In this document: in pieces, positions 1 to 10,900 of the stretch
Position numbering within the stretch: position 1 is the stretch's first letter
How the letters are laid out: each line of letters starts with the position of its first letter
Assembly (NCBI RefSeq): GCF_017916325.1
Contig: NC_090142.1
Span: 69,501 to 133,500 of the forward strand
Origin: Leishmania martiniquensis
Taxonomy: Eukaryota; Euglenozoa; Kinetoplastea; Trypanosomatida; Trypanosomatidae
Direction: 5' to 3'
Length of the DNA: 64,000 nucleotides
Notes under the pieces: model-generated
What the model saw: only the letters and a program-made list of their open reading frames with translations
The model's database searches: none
What the model was told of the DNA's origin: nothing
Position numbers and translations under genes: made by a program

Positions 1-1001
1 GTGCGACCGCACCGCACGTTACTGCGCGACGGAGTAGAAGCTGTGCCTCACGCTGGTGCAGCTTACGCGTTGGCATTTCCCCGGCGTCGCACAGCGTCTG
101 ATGTCATCTGCACACGCCACACCGACTCAGCGAGTCAGGCGCAGCTCATGGAGTACGAGGAATTGTCAGCGACGACCCCCCCGTTTCGCTACCCCATCCA
201 CAACGACAGCAGTGCCCGCCGGCGGCTCTCCGTCGCTGCGCTATTCGCTGCTGCGAGTGCGGCTGGTGATAGCCAGTGGGTACACTCAGTACGTATCGCA
301 GATTTCCAAAGCACGCACCGCCGCTGCAGCCATGTCAGCGCGGGCGCTCGAGGTTGCACTTGCTGCTGCTACAGCAGCGCCGGAAACGGGTGTCATGGAG
401 CCGCTGCCAGTGATGGCGGCAGAGCGAGGGGGAGGGGGAAGATCTGAAGACGGTATACTATGAGCGTTAGGGTGCTGCGACAGCGACGCGCTGCCACTAC
501 CGTTTACCCAAGGCGCTGTACTGACTCCAACGAAGTGCCGATGCACCCCGTCCGCGTGGCGCTGACAAGGATGCATACGCGCCCGCTCCTCTCCGCCACC
601 CTCCGCTCCGGCAGAGAAACGGTGGGCGGAAGACACGCACATGCACTCGGGTGTAAGAACGGGGGGGCAGCGAGTGGAGGTTGGCAAGAGTGAGGACGGA
701 GGTGCATCTGGACAGCGGCCATCACACAGGTATACGGGCGTGCTTGTATGCCGCGAGAGAAGAGAGGACGCCGCAATAAGTCTGTGCAGAAGCGCTTCAC
801 GAAACGCAGAGAGCAGTGGTGCACATGTATGATCGCTCTTCATGAATCGTGTGTGCATAGGTGAGCAAATAGACGGAGAGAGGGGAAGGCACAGCTGCCG
901 AGTCCGCCTCTGCTCTCCTCTGGCGGCGAGACTACAGGGGGGGAGGGGGAGTGGAAGAGGGAGGCAGTCACGCCCGCAGATCAGTTGCTCCGCCTACCCT
1001 C
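1..1001. other. Intergenic stretch at left edge, no gene supported
   Basis: This stretch follows the stop codon of the NEK-like kinase and would hold its 3' UTR and perhaps the splice region of the next minus-strand gene beyond the left edge. A purine tract at about 424-442 reads as a pyrimidine tract on the minus strand and could precede that next gene. The open frames here are rich in Arg, Pro, Ser and Cys, begin at arbitrary codons and show no domain, so none is called. Confidence 0.6.
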
Positions 1002-4000
1002 TCACTTCGACTTCTCGAACATGCCCTCCAGTCGGCGATCGAGCACCGCCAGCTCCTCGATCGACGGCAGCGCCGCCCACTGCCGCCGGTCTGGCACGAG
1101 ACGGCGAACCACCGCGGCATCCCGCTGCAACAGCGCGCAGGTACGGAAGTAAGCGTACACCGCCCGCAGCGTGGCAGCGTCAAAGACGCCAGTGAGCGCG
1201 GCGGACAGGCGATTGCGGCGCTCGACGTAGGGGCGCCACCGCTTCAGTTCCGTCCCAGTGATCGGTGATGATGAGCGGCCGCCAATTGTCGAGGCTAACA
1301 TCAGGGGCGCGGCTGGATCAGCGAAGCGCGCCGCCGCCAAAGACGAAGAAGCGCCCCGGTTGATGGCGGATACCGAGCTTCCCTTCGGCCCTCTCGGAAG
1401 GAGTCGAGCACGAAGGTGCGCCTCTTGGTGTGCCGCCGCCTGAGCCAGCGCGGCGGCCTCCCGCAGCTCGCGGATGCGCGGCGGCAGCGGACGGCCTATC
1501 GGCAGCGGCGCCGAGTGTGCGACATCGGCCACCTTTTCATCATTGTGGGCGTTGAGCTGCAGCTGCTCACGCCCGCCACGCTGCTGATCAATCTGCTGCA
1601 CCATGCGCGCGTACACGTCTTCGGGTGATATGCTGGGTCTGGCACCGGTGGACGTGCTGTCAGGCCCCTCCGCGCTGTCCTCAGTCGCTGCGGCCACCTC
1701 GAGCACGTGTAGGACGTGCGGCATGCTTCGAAGGAGAGCGGAGCCGTGTCGCTCATGCAGCACCTCTATGTCGGTGAGCACGCATTGGTGCCGCATGGAC
1801 TGCTGCACGCGCTGGCGCATCTGCTCGACAGCCTGCGCGATCTCGTCGAGGGTCGCAAAGCGCATTTCAGCGACGTTGGAATAGACCCGAAAGAAGAGCG
1901 CGTCCTCGTCGAGAGAGCCCCGTCGACCTGTCGTATACTCGCACGGCAGCGGCGGTGTGGAGAGGCTCGCCCGCCGCGACCCGAGTGGCGTCGCCATTCG
2001 AGCCGCGGCGGCGCCATCGAAGGCCAGCGATGCCACTTTAGTAGTCAGCTTACGCTCGGGCTCAGTCCTGCCCTTGCGATGCCCCCACTTGCCACCCCGC
2101 CGACACGCGACGGCATCACCTTTCCGTCTCTGCTGGTGGCGGCGCTGCACAGCAGCCGCACTCATCATTGGGGAGTCCTCGCAGCGCGCCACACCAGCCG
2201 GCGGCCGCGCCGAATCAAGGCGAGCGCCACCGTGGCCGAAGTTGTGTCCAGTGATTGCTAAGTCCCCAACTTGGCCCGGACGCGGCGGCGGCGACTCCGA
2301 CAGGCAACGTGACGGCCTCGGAGGACGGCCGGGCGGCGCCTTGCCCGCTGCCGCTTCAGCGCCGGACGGCGCTGCCTTTCCCACGGGGGCAACGGCGGCC
2401 AGCTCTGGTGCGACGTCGTAAACCAAGGAGGGACGCATGCTGTCTGACGGCGCCATGCCCATCATGCCCTCCCTGGAGGAGGTGCTCTGCAGGTCGCCGC
2501 CGCCGTGGCCGCTGGCAGCGCTGGTGAGGCGGCCTCCGGTCGCCCCGTAAAAAAATGTTCCGTCGTGGACGCCGCCGCCGCCACCGACGCCGAAGGAAGA
2601 GACGCTGCCGAGCAGACCGGAGGGCTGCGCTGTTGAAAGGGTCGCCCGCGCTGCCTCGAGAGCGCGCCGCTCCACACTTTCGCGCTCCTCAGCTGGAGTG
2701 CACGCGGGGCTCAGCATCTGACGTTTTATTTCGGTGTAGTGCAGCGACTTGCCGCGCGGGTCGCCGGGGTGGAGTGCATTCCAAGCTTCGATGTTCGCCT
2801 GCCACGCCTCCAGCTGTCGTATAAGTGCCGACTCGCCAGGTGAGCCGGGGACGTCGAGAGGGGTGCGCAGGCTGCGCCACAGGTCTACGTAGGCACGCAC
2901 GCACGGCACCGTCAGCACCTCCTCGCACGAGGGGCGCTGGCTGGCATCAAGGCAGAGCATGCGGTTGATCAAGTCCGCGATTGGACGGGGGTAGTGCGCA
3001 GGGAGCGGCTCGCGCTGTCCTCGCAAGACACGCATCACCAATGGAGCAAGGTCACGCGACTCGAAGGGGTGACGGAGGGCCAGCAGCTCGTATAGGACGC
3101 AGCCGAGTGACCAGACGTCTGATTGGGGGCTCGCAGCCCCTCCCTGTAGCACCTCTGGCGCCATGTAGAGTGGCGTGCCCTTCATCGCCGCCTCCATGGC
3201 ACCGATGCCGTCCACGCCGCCGTGCAGCCGCCTCTGCTGCGAGCCTCGCGAGTACGATGAGGCCGCATTGCTGCTCGCGCTGAGCTGCTGCATCCGCAAT
3301 AGCGGCTCATACGGGCTCAAGCTGGGTGACTCGAGAGGCGACTCAGCGCCCCACTGGCCAGACGACCATGCGGCCTGGTGAAGCAGCGGGACGGAAACGG
3401 CTGCCCCAGCCCCTGCTCCGCCAGAGGTGGCTGGATGGAAACCACCAGACACCCTAAGCGACGGCGTTGTGTCGTCACCATTGTTGTTACGTGCCGGCGA
3501 CGGCGAGCCGCCAGCCACCGCAGGCGCCATCGCGGGCGCGGATGCGATGGACGTGCCGCTGCTTTCGTGGGCGCCGCCCATCGTTATCGCTGCGGCCCAC
3601 GTGTGGCTGGCAAGGCTCGTGCCAAGCCTCTCTGAGATGCCGAAATCGCCTAGCACGACGGACATGTCCTTGGAGCGCACAAACACGTTGTGGATCTTGA
3701 TGTCGCGGTGGACGACGTTGTGGGCGTGCAGGTACTGCGCCCCGAGCACAAGCTGCACGAACCACAGCATAACCTGATCGAAGTCGAAGTACAAGTCCAG
3801 CTCGCGCTGCGCCGCCATGCGGGTGTCCATGTCGCCACCGTCGTAGTAGTCCATGACCAGGCACAAATCGTGCTTGTTAAACAGAAAGGCATCCCGTTGC
3901 GACACCACACAAGGGTGATGCAGGCCTCGCATGACGACGATCTCCTGCGCGGCGTCACGCCGCTGTGACTCGGTCAAGCCGAGTAGCGGGATGCGCTTCA

Positions 4001-4100
4001 TGACGAAGACTTGATGATCTGTCACTCGGCGAACTTTGAAGACGATGCCGAAGGAGCCGGTCGCCATCTTCTCCAGTATCTCGTACTCGGAGGTCGCCAT
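1002..4100 (-). CDS. NEK-like serine/threonine protein kinase with long activation-segment insert
   Basis: The 1032-residue protein has an N-terminal kinase domain (about residues 7-400). Visible motifs are a glycine loop ATGSFG at 13-18 (first Gly replaced by Ala), Lys35, the helix-C Glu53, HRDIK at 131-135, Asn138, DFG at 152-154, APE at 314-316 and the Asp328 of the DVW motif. All catalytic residues are present, so it should be active. The layout best fits the NIMA-related (NEK) kinases, which are numerous in trypanosomatids. Between DFG and APE lie about 150 extra residues rich in Gly, Ala and Ser. The roughly 600-residue C-terminal tail is low-complexity until a more ordered final block of about 80 residues containing aromatic and charged positions. 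The ATG at 4100 is the first after a candidate splice acceptor near 4168. An open extension to 4307 lies upstream of that acceptor and was rejected. Substrate and cellular role cannot be read from the sequence. Confidence 0.88.
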   Translation of the reverse strand: MATSEYEILEKMATGSFGIVFKVRRVTDHQVFVMKRIPLLGLTESQRRDAAQEIVVMRGLHHPCVVSQRDAFLFNKHDLCLVMDYYDGGDMDTRMAAQRELDLYFDFDQVMLWFVQLVLGAQYLHAHNVVHRDIKIHNVFVRSKDMSVVLGDFGISERLGTSLASHTWAAAITMGGAHESSGTSIASAPAMAPAVAGGSPSPARNNNGDDTTPSLRVSGGFHPATSGGAGAGAAVSVPLLHQAAWSSGQWGAESPLESPSLSPYEPLLRMQQLSASSNAASSYSRGSQQRRLHGGVDGIGAMEAAMKGTPLYMAPEVLQGGAASPQSDVWSLGCVLYELLALRHPFESRDLAPLVMRVLRGQREPLPAHYPRPIADLINRMLCLDASQRPSCEEVLTVPCVRAYVDLWRSLRTPLDVPGSPGESALIRQLEAWQANIEAWNALHPGDPRGKSLHYTEIKRQMLSPACTPAEERESVERRALEAARATLSTAQPSGLLGSVSSFGVGGGGGVHDGTFFYGATGGRLTSAASGHGGGDLQSTSSREGMMGMAPSDSMRPSLVYDVAPELAAVAPVGKAAPSGAEAAAGKAPPGRPPRPSRCLSESPPPRPGQVGDLAITGHNFGHGGARLDSARPPAGVARCEDSPMMSAAAVQRRHQQRRKGDAVACRRGGKWGHRKGRTEPERKLTTKVASLAFDGAAAARMATPLGSRRASLSTPPLPCEYTTGRRGSLDEDALFFRVYSNVAEMRFATLDEIAQAVEQMRQRVQQSMRHQCVLTDIEVLHERHGSALLRSMPHVLHVLEVAAATEDSAEGPDSTSTGARPSISPEDVYARMVQQIDQQRGGREQLQLNAHNDEKVADVAHSAPLPIGRPLPPRIRELREAAALAQAAAHQEAHLRARLLPRGPKGSSVSAINRGASSSLAAARFADPAAPLMLASTIGGRSSSPITGTELKRWRPYVERRNRLSAALTGVFDAATLRAVYAYFRTCALLQRDAAVVRRLVPDRRQWAALPSIEELAVLDRRLEGMFEKSK

Positions 4101-4961
4101 GGCGTCGCTGCCGTCGGGGGCGGGCTGCTTCAACCGTTGACACTGTAAACACGGCGGAAGCGGCGCCCTGCCGGGGGAAAGTGAAGCGCAATGTGCGACA
4201 AGTGTATGCGTGCACCACTGCGGCTGAGAAAAGATCTGCATGGGGGGAAGATACACAGCGGCCTCTCCTCCAATCGGTGTGTCCCCCTCCCCCTCCTGCG
4301 CGCCCACACAGGATCAGCGAGCGCGGCAATGACGCTGACGCTGAAAGGAACGCCACCACTGACCTGACGCGGACTACCCTCTCAACTGTTCTCACGCACG
4401 AGGGTACAGAGGCACCGATTCCTCCCTGTTTCCTCGCTGAGCTCCGTATATATGTCCGTGAGCCAAGCTCACGCCCCGTCACGTTACTCAAAGCGAGCGA
4501 AGCCGGGAGGAGGCGAAGGCGGCGGAGGATGAGCGGCAGCGGGCGGATGCTGCGCTGCTGTGATGGCCAAGTAGAGGCAGTGAATGTTGCGAGCGGTAGG
4601 AGAAGCGTCTGGATGTGTATATGTGTGGGTGGATGTACCGGAGTAGAGCACAGCGTGTAGAGAACAGGCGATAGCATGCGACGGACGAGCGTCAGTTCTA
4701 CACCGTGACAAAAGGCGGCCGACAGGGAGAGAGGGAGGCACCGATAGTGGCCGGGGAGGGCGAGGCGGAAAGACACCCCTGTGCCCGTGAATACATCACG
4801 GCGTACGCGCGAGACGCAGAGAGAGGGGAGGGGGAGCACTCAGTTTCGCGAGCAGAGGTCAGCAGCAGTCGCAGCAATAAAAAAAAAAGAAGCGACGGTG
4901 GACGAGCGCAAACAAATGCGCGGACGCCACTCAGACTCGCAGAAAGGCGGCACGCACCCGT
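4101..4961. other. Intergenic region, no gene supported
   Basis: This is the gap between the large unknown protein's stop and the kinase start. It has purine-rich + strand tracts (about 4803-4838 and an A-run at 4879-4888) that read as pyrimidine tracts in the transcript. It should hold the 3' UTR of the upstream gene and the 5' UTR of the kinase. No frame here looks coding. Confidence 0.6.
4168..4187 (-). promoter_or_regulatory. Candidate trans-splice acceptor for the NEK-like kinase
   Basis: Read on the minus strand this is a pyrimidine tract (CTTCACTTTCCCCC) running into GGCAG. It would give a 5' UTR of about 67 nt, and the next ATG is the chosen kinase start at 4100. This is inference from the usual kinetoplastid pattern of a pyrimidine tract followed by the first AG. 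Confidence 0.35.
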
Positions 4962-7900
4962 TCAAAGCTCTGCAGACCCCTTCGTGCGCTGGTGTAGCAT
5001 CGCGGCAAGGTATGTGTAGTGCACCTCCGCATCCGCTACGCAGCCGCCGAGCACCGCGCACCGCTGTGGGCATTCGTCACGGAAGAGAGGGCCGCAGGGT
5101 CGACGCAGCAGCCGCAGGTGAGCGTGGTGCAGGAGCTGCACCCAAGCCTCCGCCTCCTCACCCCGCGAGAGAAAGTAGTGCAGCGAAGGCAGATGAGCGC
5201 CTCCTCTCGTGGCGGCCCCCTCATCAACGCTGTCGCGGGCCGCCGTCAACGCTGTTACGCTCCATCCGTCGAGCGGGCAGCCCACACATCGACTTTTCCC
5301 TGACAGCGGCCGCCGCTTTTGTGCTTGCGTGCTAAAAACAAGGCACGGCTGCTGTCTGGCCCACCAGTGAGGCAACAGCCACGTCTGGAGCGACTGCGCC
5401 TCTTGCGCAAACGTGCAGACATGACGAGTGTAGCGGCAGCGGCGCAGCGGCGCCACCTCCTCCTCGGCATCGCCCTTGTTCTCTGGCAGCTGCTGGGCAT
5501 CCAGCGGTGTTGCCGTCATCATCCCTGAGTGAGATGAGGACAGCGACTCAGGTGTGCGGCAGCAGCGGCACGGCGACGAGCCGGGAAAGGAAAAGTCGGC
5601 AACGCCGAAGGAGAGGCGGCCGCGGCGCCGGGTCGTTGGCTCTGCCGCCACTTCTGTCGCTGCTGCTGAGCGGGCAGGGAGGGCGTCGCGGCAGAGAAGT
5701 TGTGACGCGCATCGCCGCAATTGCGCGAAAAAGAGTCGCGCAGTGGCGCTGTTGGCCCTCATGCTGTCATCCATGTCACCACGAGCCCTCTCTTCTCCCG
5801 CGCCGTGTCTGCCGGCGTCCATCGTCGTGGACAACGACCCAGGCGCTAGCGCCGGCGGAACACCCCCGTCGCCCGCGCCGAGACGAGTGTGAAAAAGGTA
5901 CCGACAGGCGCGCCTCACAGTCTGCGCGTACGCCGCTGCGCGAGCCTTCGTGCTGATACGGCAGCGTTGCGACGTCGAAGGTGCGCTAGAGGCGGTGGCG
6001 GCGCACGCTGCTGCGCTTCTCCTCCACCACGCAGGGTGCAGCGGTAGCTGTTCTACGCCCCTGCGCGGCGACTCGCCACGCTCCAGAGTGGGCCCCGATA
6101 CGACGCTTTTCTTTGTGGCAGCCGCAAGCCCCTCTCCCTCCATTGTGCCCGCCTGTATGAGGTTGGTGTGCGACGCCACGCTGCAGCAGCACCACTGCAA
6201 GGCGTCACCTTCCGCGTCGGCTGCCACCGTCCCATCCGCTTCATTTGAAGCCCCACCCCACTCATCTTCTTCGTCGCTCGTGTCGAGGTACCACCGCATC
6301 TCGTGCGCCGACACGTCCAACGCCGCGGCATCAGGTTCGGCATCGACCCTCACATCGATGAGGTCAAGATCGCGCTGCCTGGCGCGATCCTGTCGCGCGT
6401 ACACTGATTGAGGAGGAGCACCATGCGTTGGCTCGGCGGGGACGTCCTCCTCATGCGGCGCCGCCTGTGTCGTCACACTGCCCGGCTTTTCGCGCAAGAG
6501 ACACGTGAGCCACGTCTGCGGCGAGTCTGCCGAAACGTAGTCGGAGAGGGCGTCGAGCCAAAATGTGTGGAAGACAAGCCACCCATCCCTGCGCATGCCA
6601 TCGAGGACAATGCGATGCAATAGGGCTTCGCGTGCGACGCAGCGGCGACCCCTCCACGGTGCCAGCAGCAACCATGACGAATGCGGCACAGAAAGCCGCG
6701 CCGGCACGAGCCTACTGCTGCCGTCGTGTGCTATGTTGCAGGAGGCGCACAAGCGTGGAACGACGGGACGGCGGGCGCCGCTCGATCGGTGCGTCTCCGC
6801 GAACTTCTCATCGCTGCCTTCGCCCCTTTCAATCTGGCGGTGAAAGCCCGACACGCACGCGGTGTGCTGAGAGCGCACGAGAGCGTCACGTACGCAGTGA
6901 GCCAGCCCCACTTCGTCGTTGCGCTCGAGCTCGTTTCGGTAAAGCTGGGCGCCGATGGCGGAGACACCATCAGCGCGAGTCGTCCGTGGTGCAGCGTTGG
7001 CAGTAATGTTTTCGGCATCCTCTGGCGAGAAGATTTGTTTGCCCTCGGCGCCGTGAGACAGAGACCGTGACAGAAGCGGCAGTGGGGCATGTGGCCATGC
7101 ATCACGAGTGAGCAGCAGCCAGTAAAAGCGGAGACGCTGCGCAGCACGCCGCTCGTCACGCTGTCTCCGGAGCACAGCAGTCGTGAAGAGGCACATGTGT
7201 GCCACCTTGATGGCGGGTGACTGCCCTTGAGGTGGTTTGGAGGGAGGGGACCGTGCGCGCAAAGTGCGGTCATCATCCAGCGCATTCGTAGCCGACGTCC
7301 TCACCATCACGGAGACAGAAAGGTGTTCCGCCGTCTGCGACGCGGCCGATGGGGAGGTTAGAGCCACCGCTGGGATTACCTCGTCACGCGCATGCAGAAG
7401 CGGCTTCAACGTGCGGGCGCCACGAAGGATTGCGCTGTTCAGCGCATCAGCTGCGTAGTTGTGCAGAGTCAGCTGTACCCGCCTCCAAACCGCCGCCGAC
7501 CTCATCGGTGCGCCTCCGAGCCCATGAGGGGGCTGAGCAGGGGGACGTGCACTCGAGACAGTACCACCGTTGCCGCCTGCTGTCGTCGCCGTCTCGGGCG
7601 GCGCGGCTGTAGAGCACAGAAGAGCCGTTTTCGCGCACGTTTTGGGAGCCGAAGCATCGCTCGTCGCTGCCCCTGCCCGCTCCCCAGGCACCTGGCCCAC
7701 CGTCGCAGTAAGCGACGCAAGCGGCTCGGTGGCCAAAGCTTCGTGCAACAGCGCCTGACGAGTGCACAGTCTACAGCAATCGGGCGATCGCGTCACCGGT
7801 GCAAGCGCCGTCGGCGTTCTCGGGCCTGCCGACGCGCACAGGACAGCTGCAAATCGTCGCCGCTTCTGTGAGGGAGCGAAAGGGAGTCGAGTCAGAGATG

Positions 7901-10900
7901 GCGGCACCAATAGCCACTGCCGCACGCGCCGGAGTCGGTCGCTGCCCAAGCAGGAATGCTTAGCGGCTGGCACAGCAAATGGTGTTGGCGACTGCGGTGA
8001 TGATCGCTGCCCCAGTAAGCTGCCTCCTCTACAGGAGGGCGCCCCGCCCGCCTCACTCGTCGCAGCCGAAGGGGTTCGAGACGGCGAGTCGCCAGCAGCC
8101 AAAAGCTCCTCGTTCAGCCGGTGCTCGATCCCGGCAGCAAGCATGCGCTGCGGTGTGCTGCTGCGCCGCACTCGGTGAGTGGAGCGCGGGGAAGAAAAGA
8201 GCTCGCCGCTATCCACCTGTGGGGATAACGCACGCACTGGGCATCTGAAACGCGCACGGAGGATGACTGAAACAGAAGGTGAGGCCCCGGCCGGCAGGGA
8301 GGCGACTGCCGACCGTGCGCGCTTCCTGCCGGCAGCCTCGATAGCGAGTGGGGCATTCATGCCTGCAGCTTCTGCACATGAGTCTCCGACGGCCGGCGGA
8401 GACTCGGATGGCGCCAGCAGCGGCACCGTGGACGGTAGGAAGCGCGAGTGTTCGCCGAGAAGGTCGACAGCGGTGGAGTGGGCGTGGCCTCGTCCCACAC
8501 ACTCCACTGCAAGAGAGGATAAACAAACGGCGACTGGCGAGCTGAGTGAAATGGGGTCTGGCGGCGGTGTGCTGGGCTGTGCCGCCGCCACTTCCTCTGA
8601 TCCCACGTGGCCATCAGCGCTGGCCGTCGCCGTGGCCGCTGTGGCGGCAGCGCCCCTTTCCCCTTCGTGAGAAAGAGCCCGTAGACGCCACTCGCACTCT
8701 GCCACCGCCGCAGCGCGCACCGTGCGAAGCTGCACCTGCCCATCACTAGCGTCTCTCTGCGCGGCCGAGGCAAGCAGCCAGCGTGGCCTCCATACGTCAG
8801 ATGATGTCGCCTCCGTCCACAGCCGCGACGCCGCAGCGAGCGCCGGCCACGGCTGTCGCTCACGCGCAGAGCGCCCGATGGAAACCTCAGCGGGACAGCG
8901 CCCGAGGCCGAGCGAATCAGCGGTGCGGTGGGCCACCAGTGGTGCTCCCTCATCCTCTGTGACCGTGAAGCGTAGGCGGTGCTGCAGACGACTGACCGAC
9001 GGCATCAGCAGCACTGCGCGGTCAGACGAGAGAGGAAGCAGCCACAGCGGCACTCCTGCAAGAGCGCAGGTCGTGGTGATCCACGAGTCCCACGGCAACC
9101 ATGACGCAGCCCGCCACCGCGGATCTGACACGGCGCGCACCCAGCAGAGAAGCGTCAGCTCGTGTTGCCCTCCGCTCACCTCGGCGGCAACTGATGCGCT
9201 GTGGAAAGCGGCGCACATTTCCGGTAGGCGATGCGGTGAATGCGTAAGTGAGTGGCTGCGCGATGTCCGTCGCCACCACTCCAGCACAGGGTAGGGATAG
9301 GCCTGGTCGAGTCGGCACATCACGCCCCTGTCTCCTGCATTCAGCACGCCGTTCGGGGGTGCCGTCCCCTCGCGACGCGACGCACGTTCCGCGCTGTGCG
9401 GCTGTTGCGAGTGCAGCTGTGGCAGCGACGCAAGGATGTCCGCTGGGATGTCGATCACATTGCTGAGAAAGGCGGCCGCCGCTTTCCACAGCCCTTGCGT
9501 GAAGGCGGCGCGGGCACGCTCCTGTGCCATCCGCGATTCGTAAAGCTCAGCCACGAAGGCGCCCCACTCTGCCGCCAACACCCCCGCCGTGAGGCCGACG
9601 GTGGTGGAGCCCATCGACGAAGCCCGCAGCGTCTCAGAGGCCGTGCGGCACCCCAGCCTTCCAGCACCATCGCATCCACTGCCACTGTCTCCTCTCAGGC
9701 AGCGAAGACGGGCATGGCACACGACAGACCGCTTTGGCACCGCCATCGCTGCGGTCCCGGCCTGCGCACAGAAGACAGCCTCGTCGGGACCGGCCGCTGC
9801 CCGATGGTCATGTCCGCCCTCTGCTTCGTGCTGCAGCCACGTGATGGGCAGCATCACCATTGCCCACCTAGTCCCCCCTCGCGCACCCAGTGGGGGGCTC
9901 AGCGGGTGCGGGAAGGACGGCACCGTGAGTGAGAAGTGCCAGAGGCACTCCAGCTCGGCGAAGCGCCGCTGCGGTAGCCACCCCGACACGGAGATGGCCC
10001 CCACCGCGCGTGCGGGAGCATTCGGTGTGATGGATGAGCAGCGACTCGGCCAGTGCGCCGCATATTGGAATGGGCCTGACACCGTGTGGGGAGGCTGCAG
10101 GGCCTCATTGGCTTTAGCAATGGTGTGACAACAACGCGCGGTGAGGACAGCAAGCAGTTCAGCTTCGAGGACGGAGCGCGGTCTCTTGCGGGCCTTCTGA
10201 GACTGCGTCGGCAACGGAGACGGTGACGACAGCCGTGGTGGGGCATCGACAGCAGGTGTCGAGTCCGGGCTAAGCACAAGCAACTCTGGCGCCGCCATAA
10301 GCGACGCCGCGCAGACACGCTGATTGCTTCGAGTAGTGTGCGCTGGCCTGCCGCTCTTGTGAGCGCCGCCGTCCGCGCGAAGAGGAGCACCGAGGTCAGC
10401 CTGGCGCTCGCGCCATGTTTCCGCCTTCGCCTCCCTGAGCAGTCCCCTTTGCTGTGGTGCGTAGGGCGGCAACCGCGGCAGGGTATCGCCTCGCTGCCCG
10501 CCTTCGTCAGCCCCCTCAAACAACTCCACAGGCGCGGCCGCAGCTCGGCACCAGCACCAAACCAGCGACTCAGAGTCCTTCTCCGGCCCTGGAGCCATGG
10601 AATCGGCCCCGATGTGAGTGCGACGCGGGTGGCAAGCGCACGGCACGCGCGGCCCCGCGTTTGTGCGCGAAAGAGCACATGCAACGGAGCCACAGCCATC
10701 GGCAGTCGTAGCCTTCGCCCCTCCCGAATCGTCGTCTTGGACAGCAGGGACGCTGAAGGGGGTTGGATATGCTACAACGTCACAGCCCTCAGTCCTGCTG
10801 CCCATGCCGGCAGCATCGCACCCCGCGGATGCTCGGCCCACCGCTGTCGCGCTTCTGTCCCCTCTGGGCGGCGTGTCCACCGGCCTCTCCTGCCACGCAA

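Noticed and set aside
286..858. 190-codon minus-strand frame near the left edge
   Set aside because: Cys/Ser/Pro-rich composition, no conserved motif, and lies in sequence expected to be UTR.
4101..4307. 69-residue N-terminal extension of the NEK-like kinase
   Set aside because: It crosses the likely splice acceptor at 4168, has no conserved features, and the ATG at 4100 leads straight into the kinase domain.
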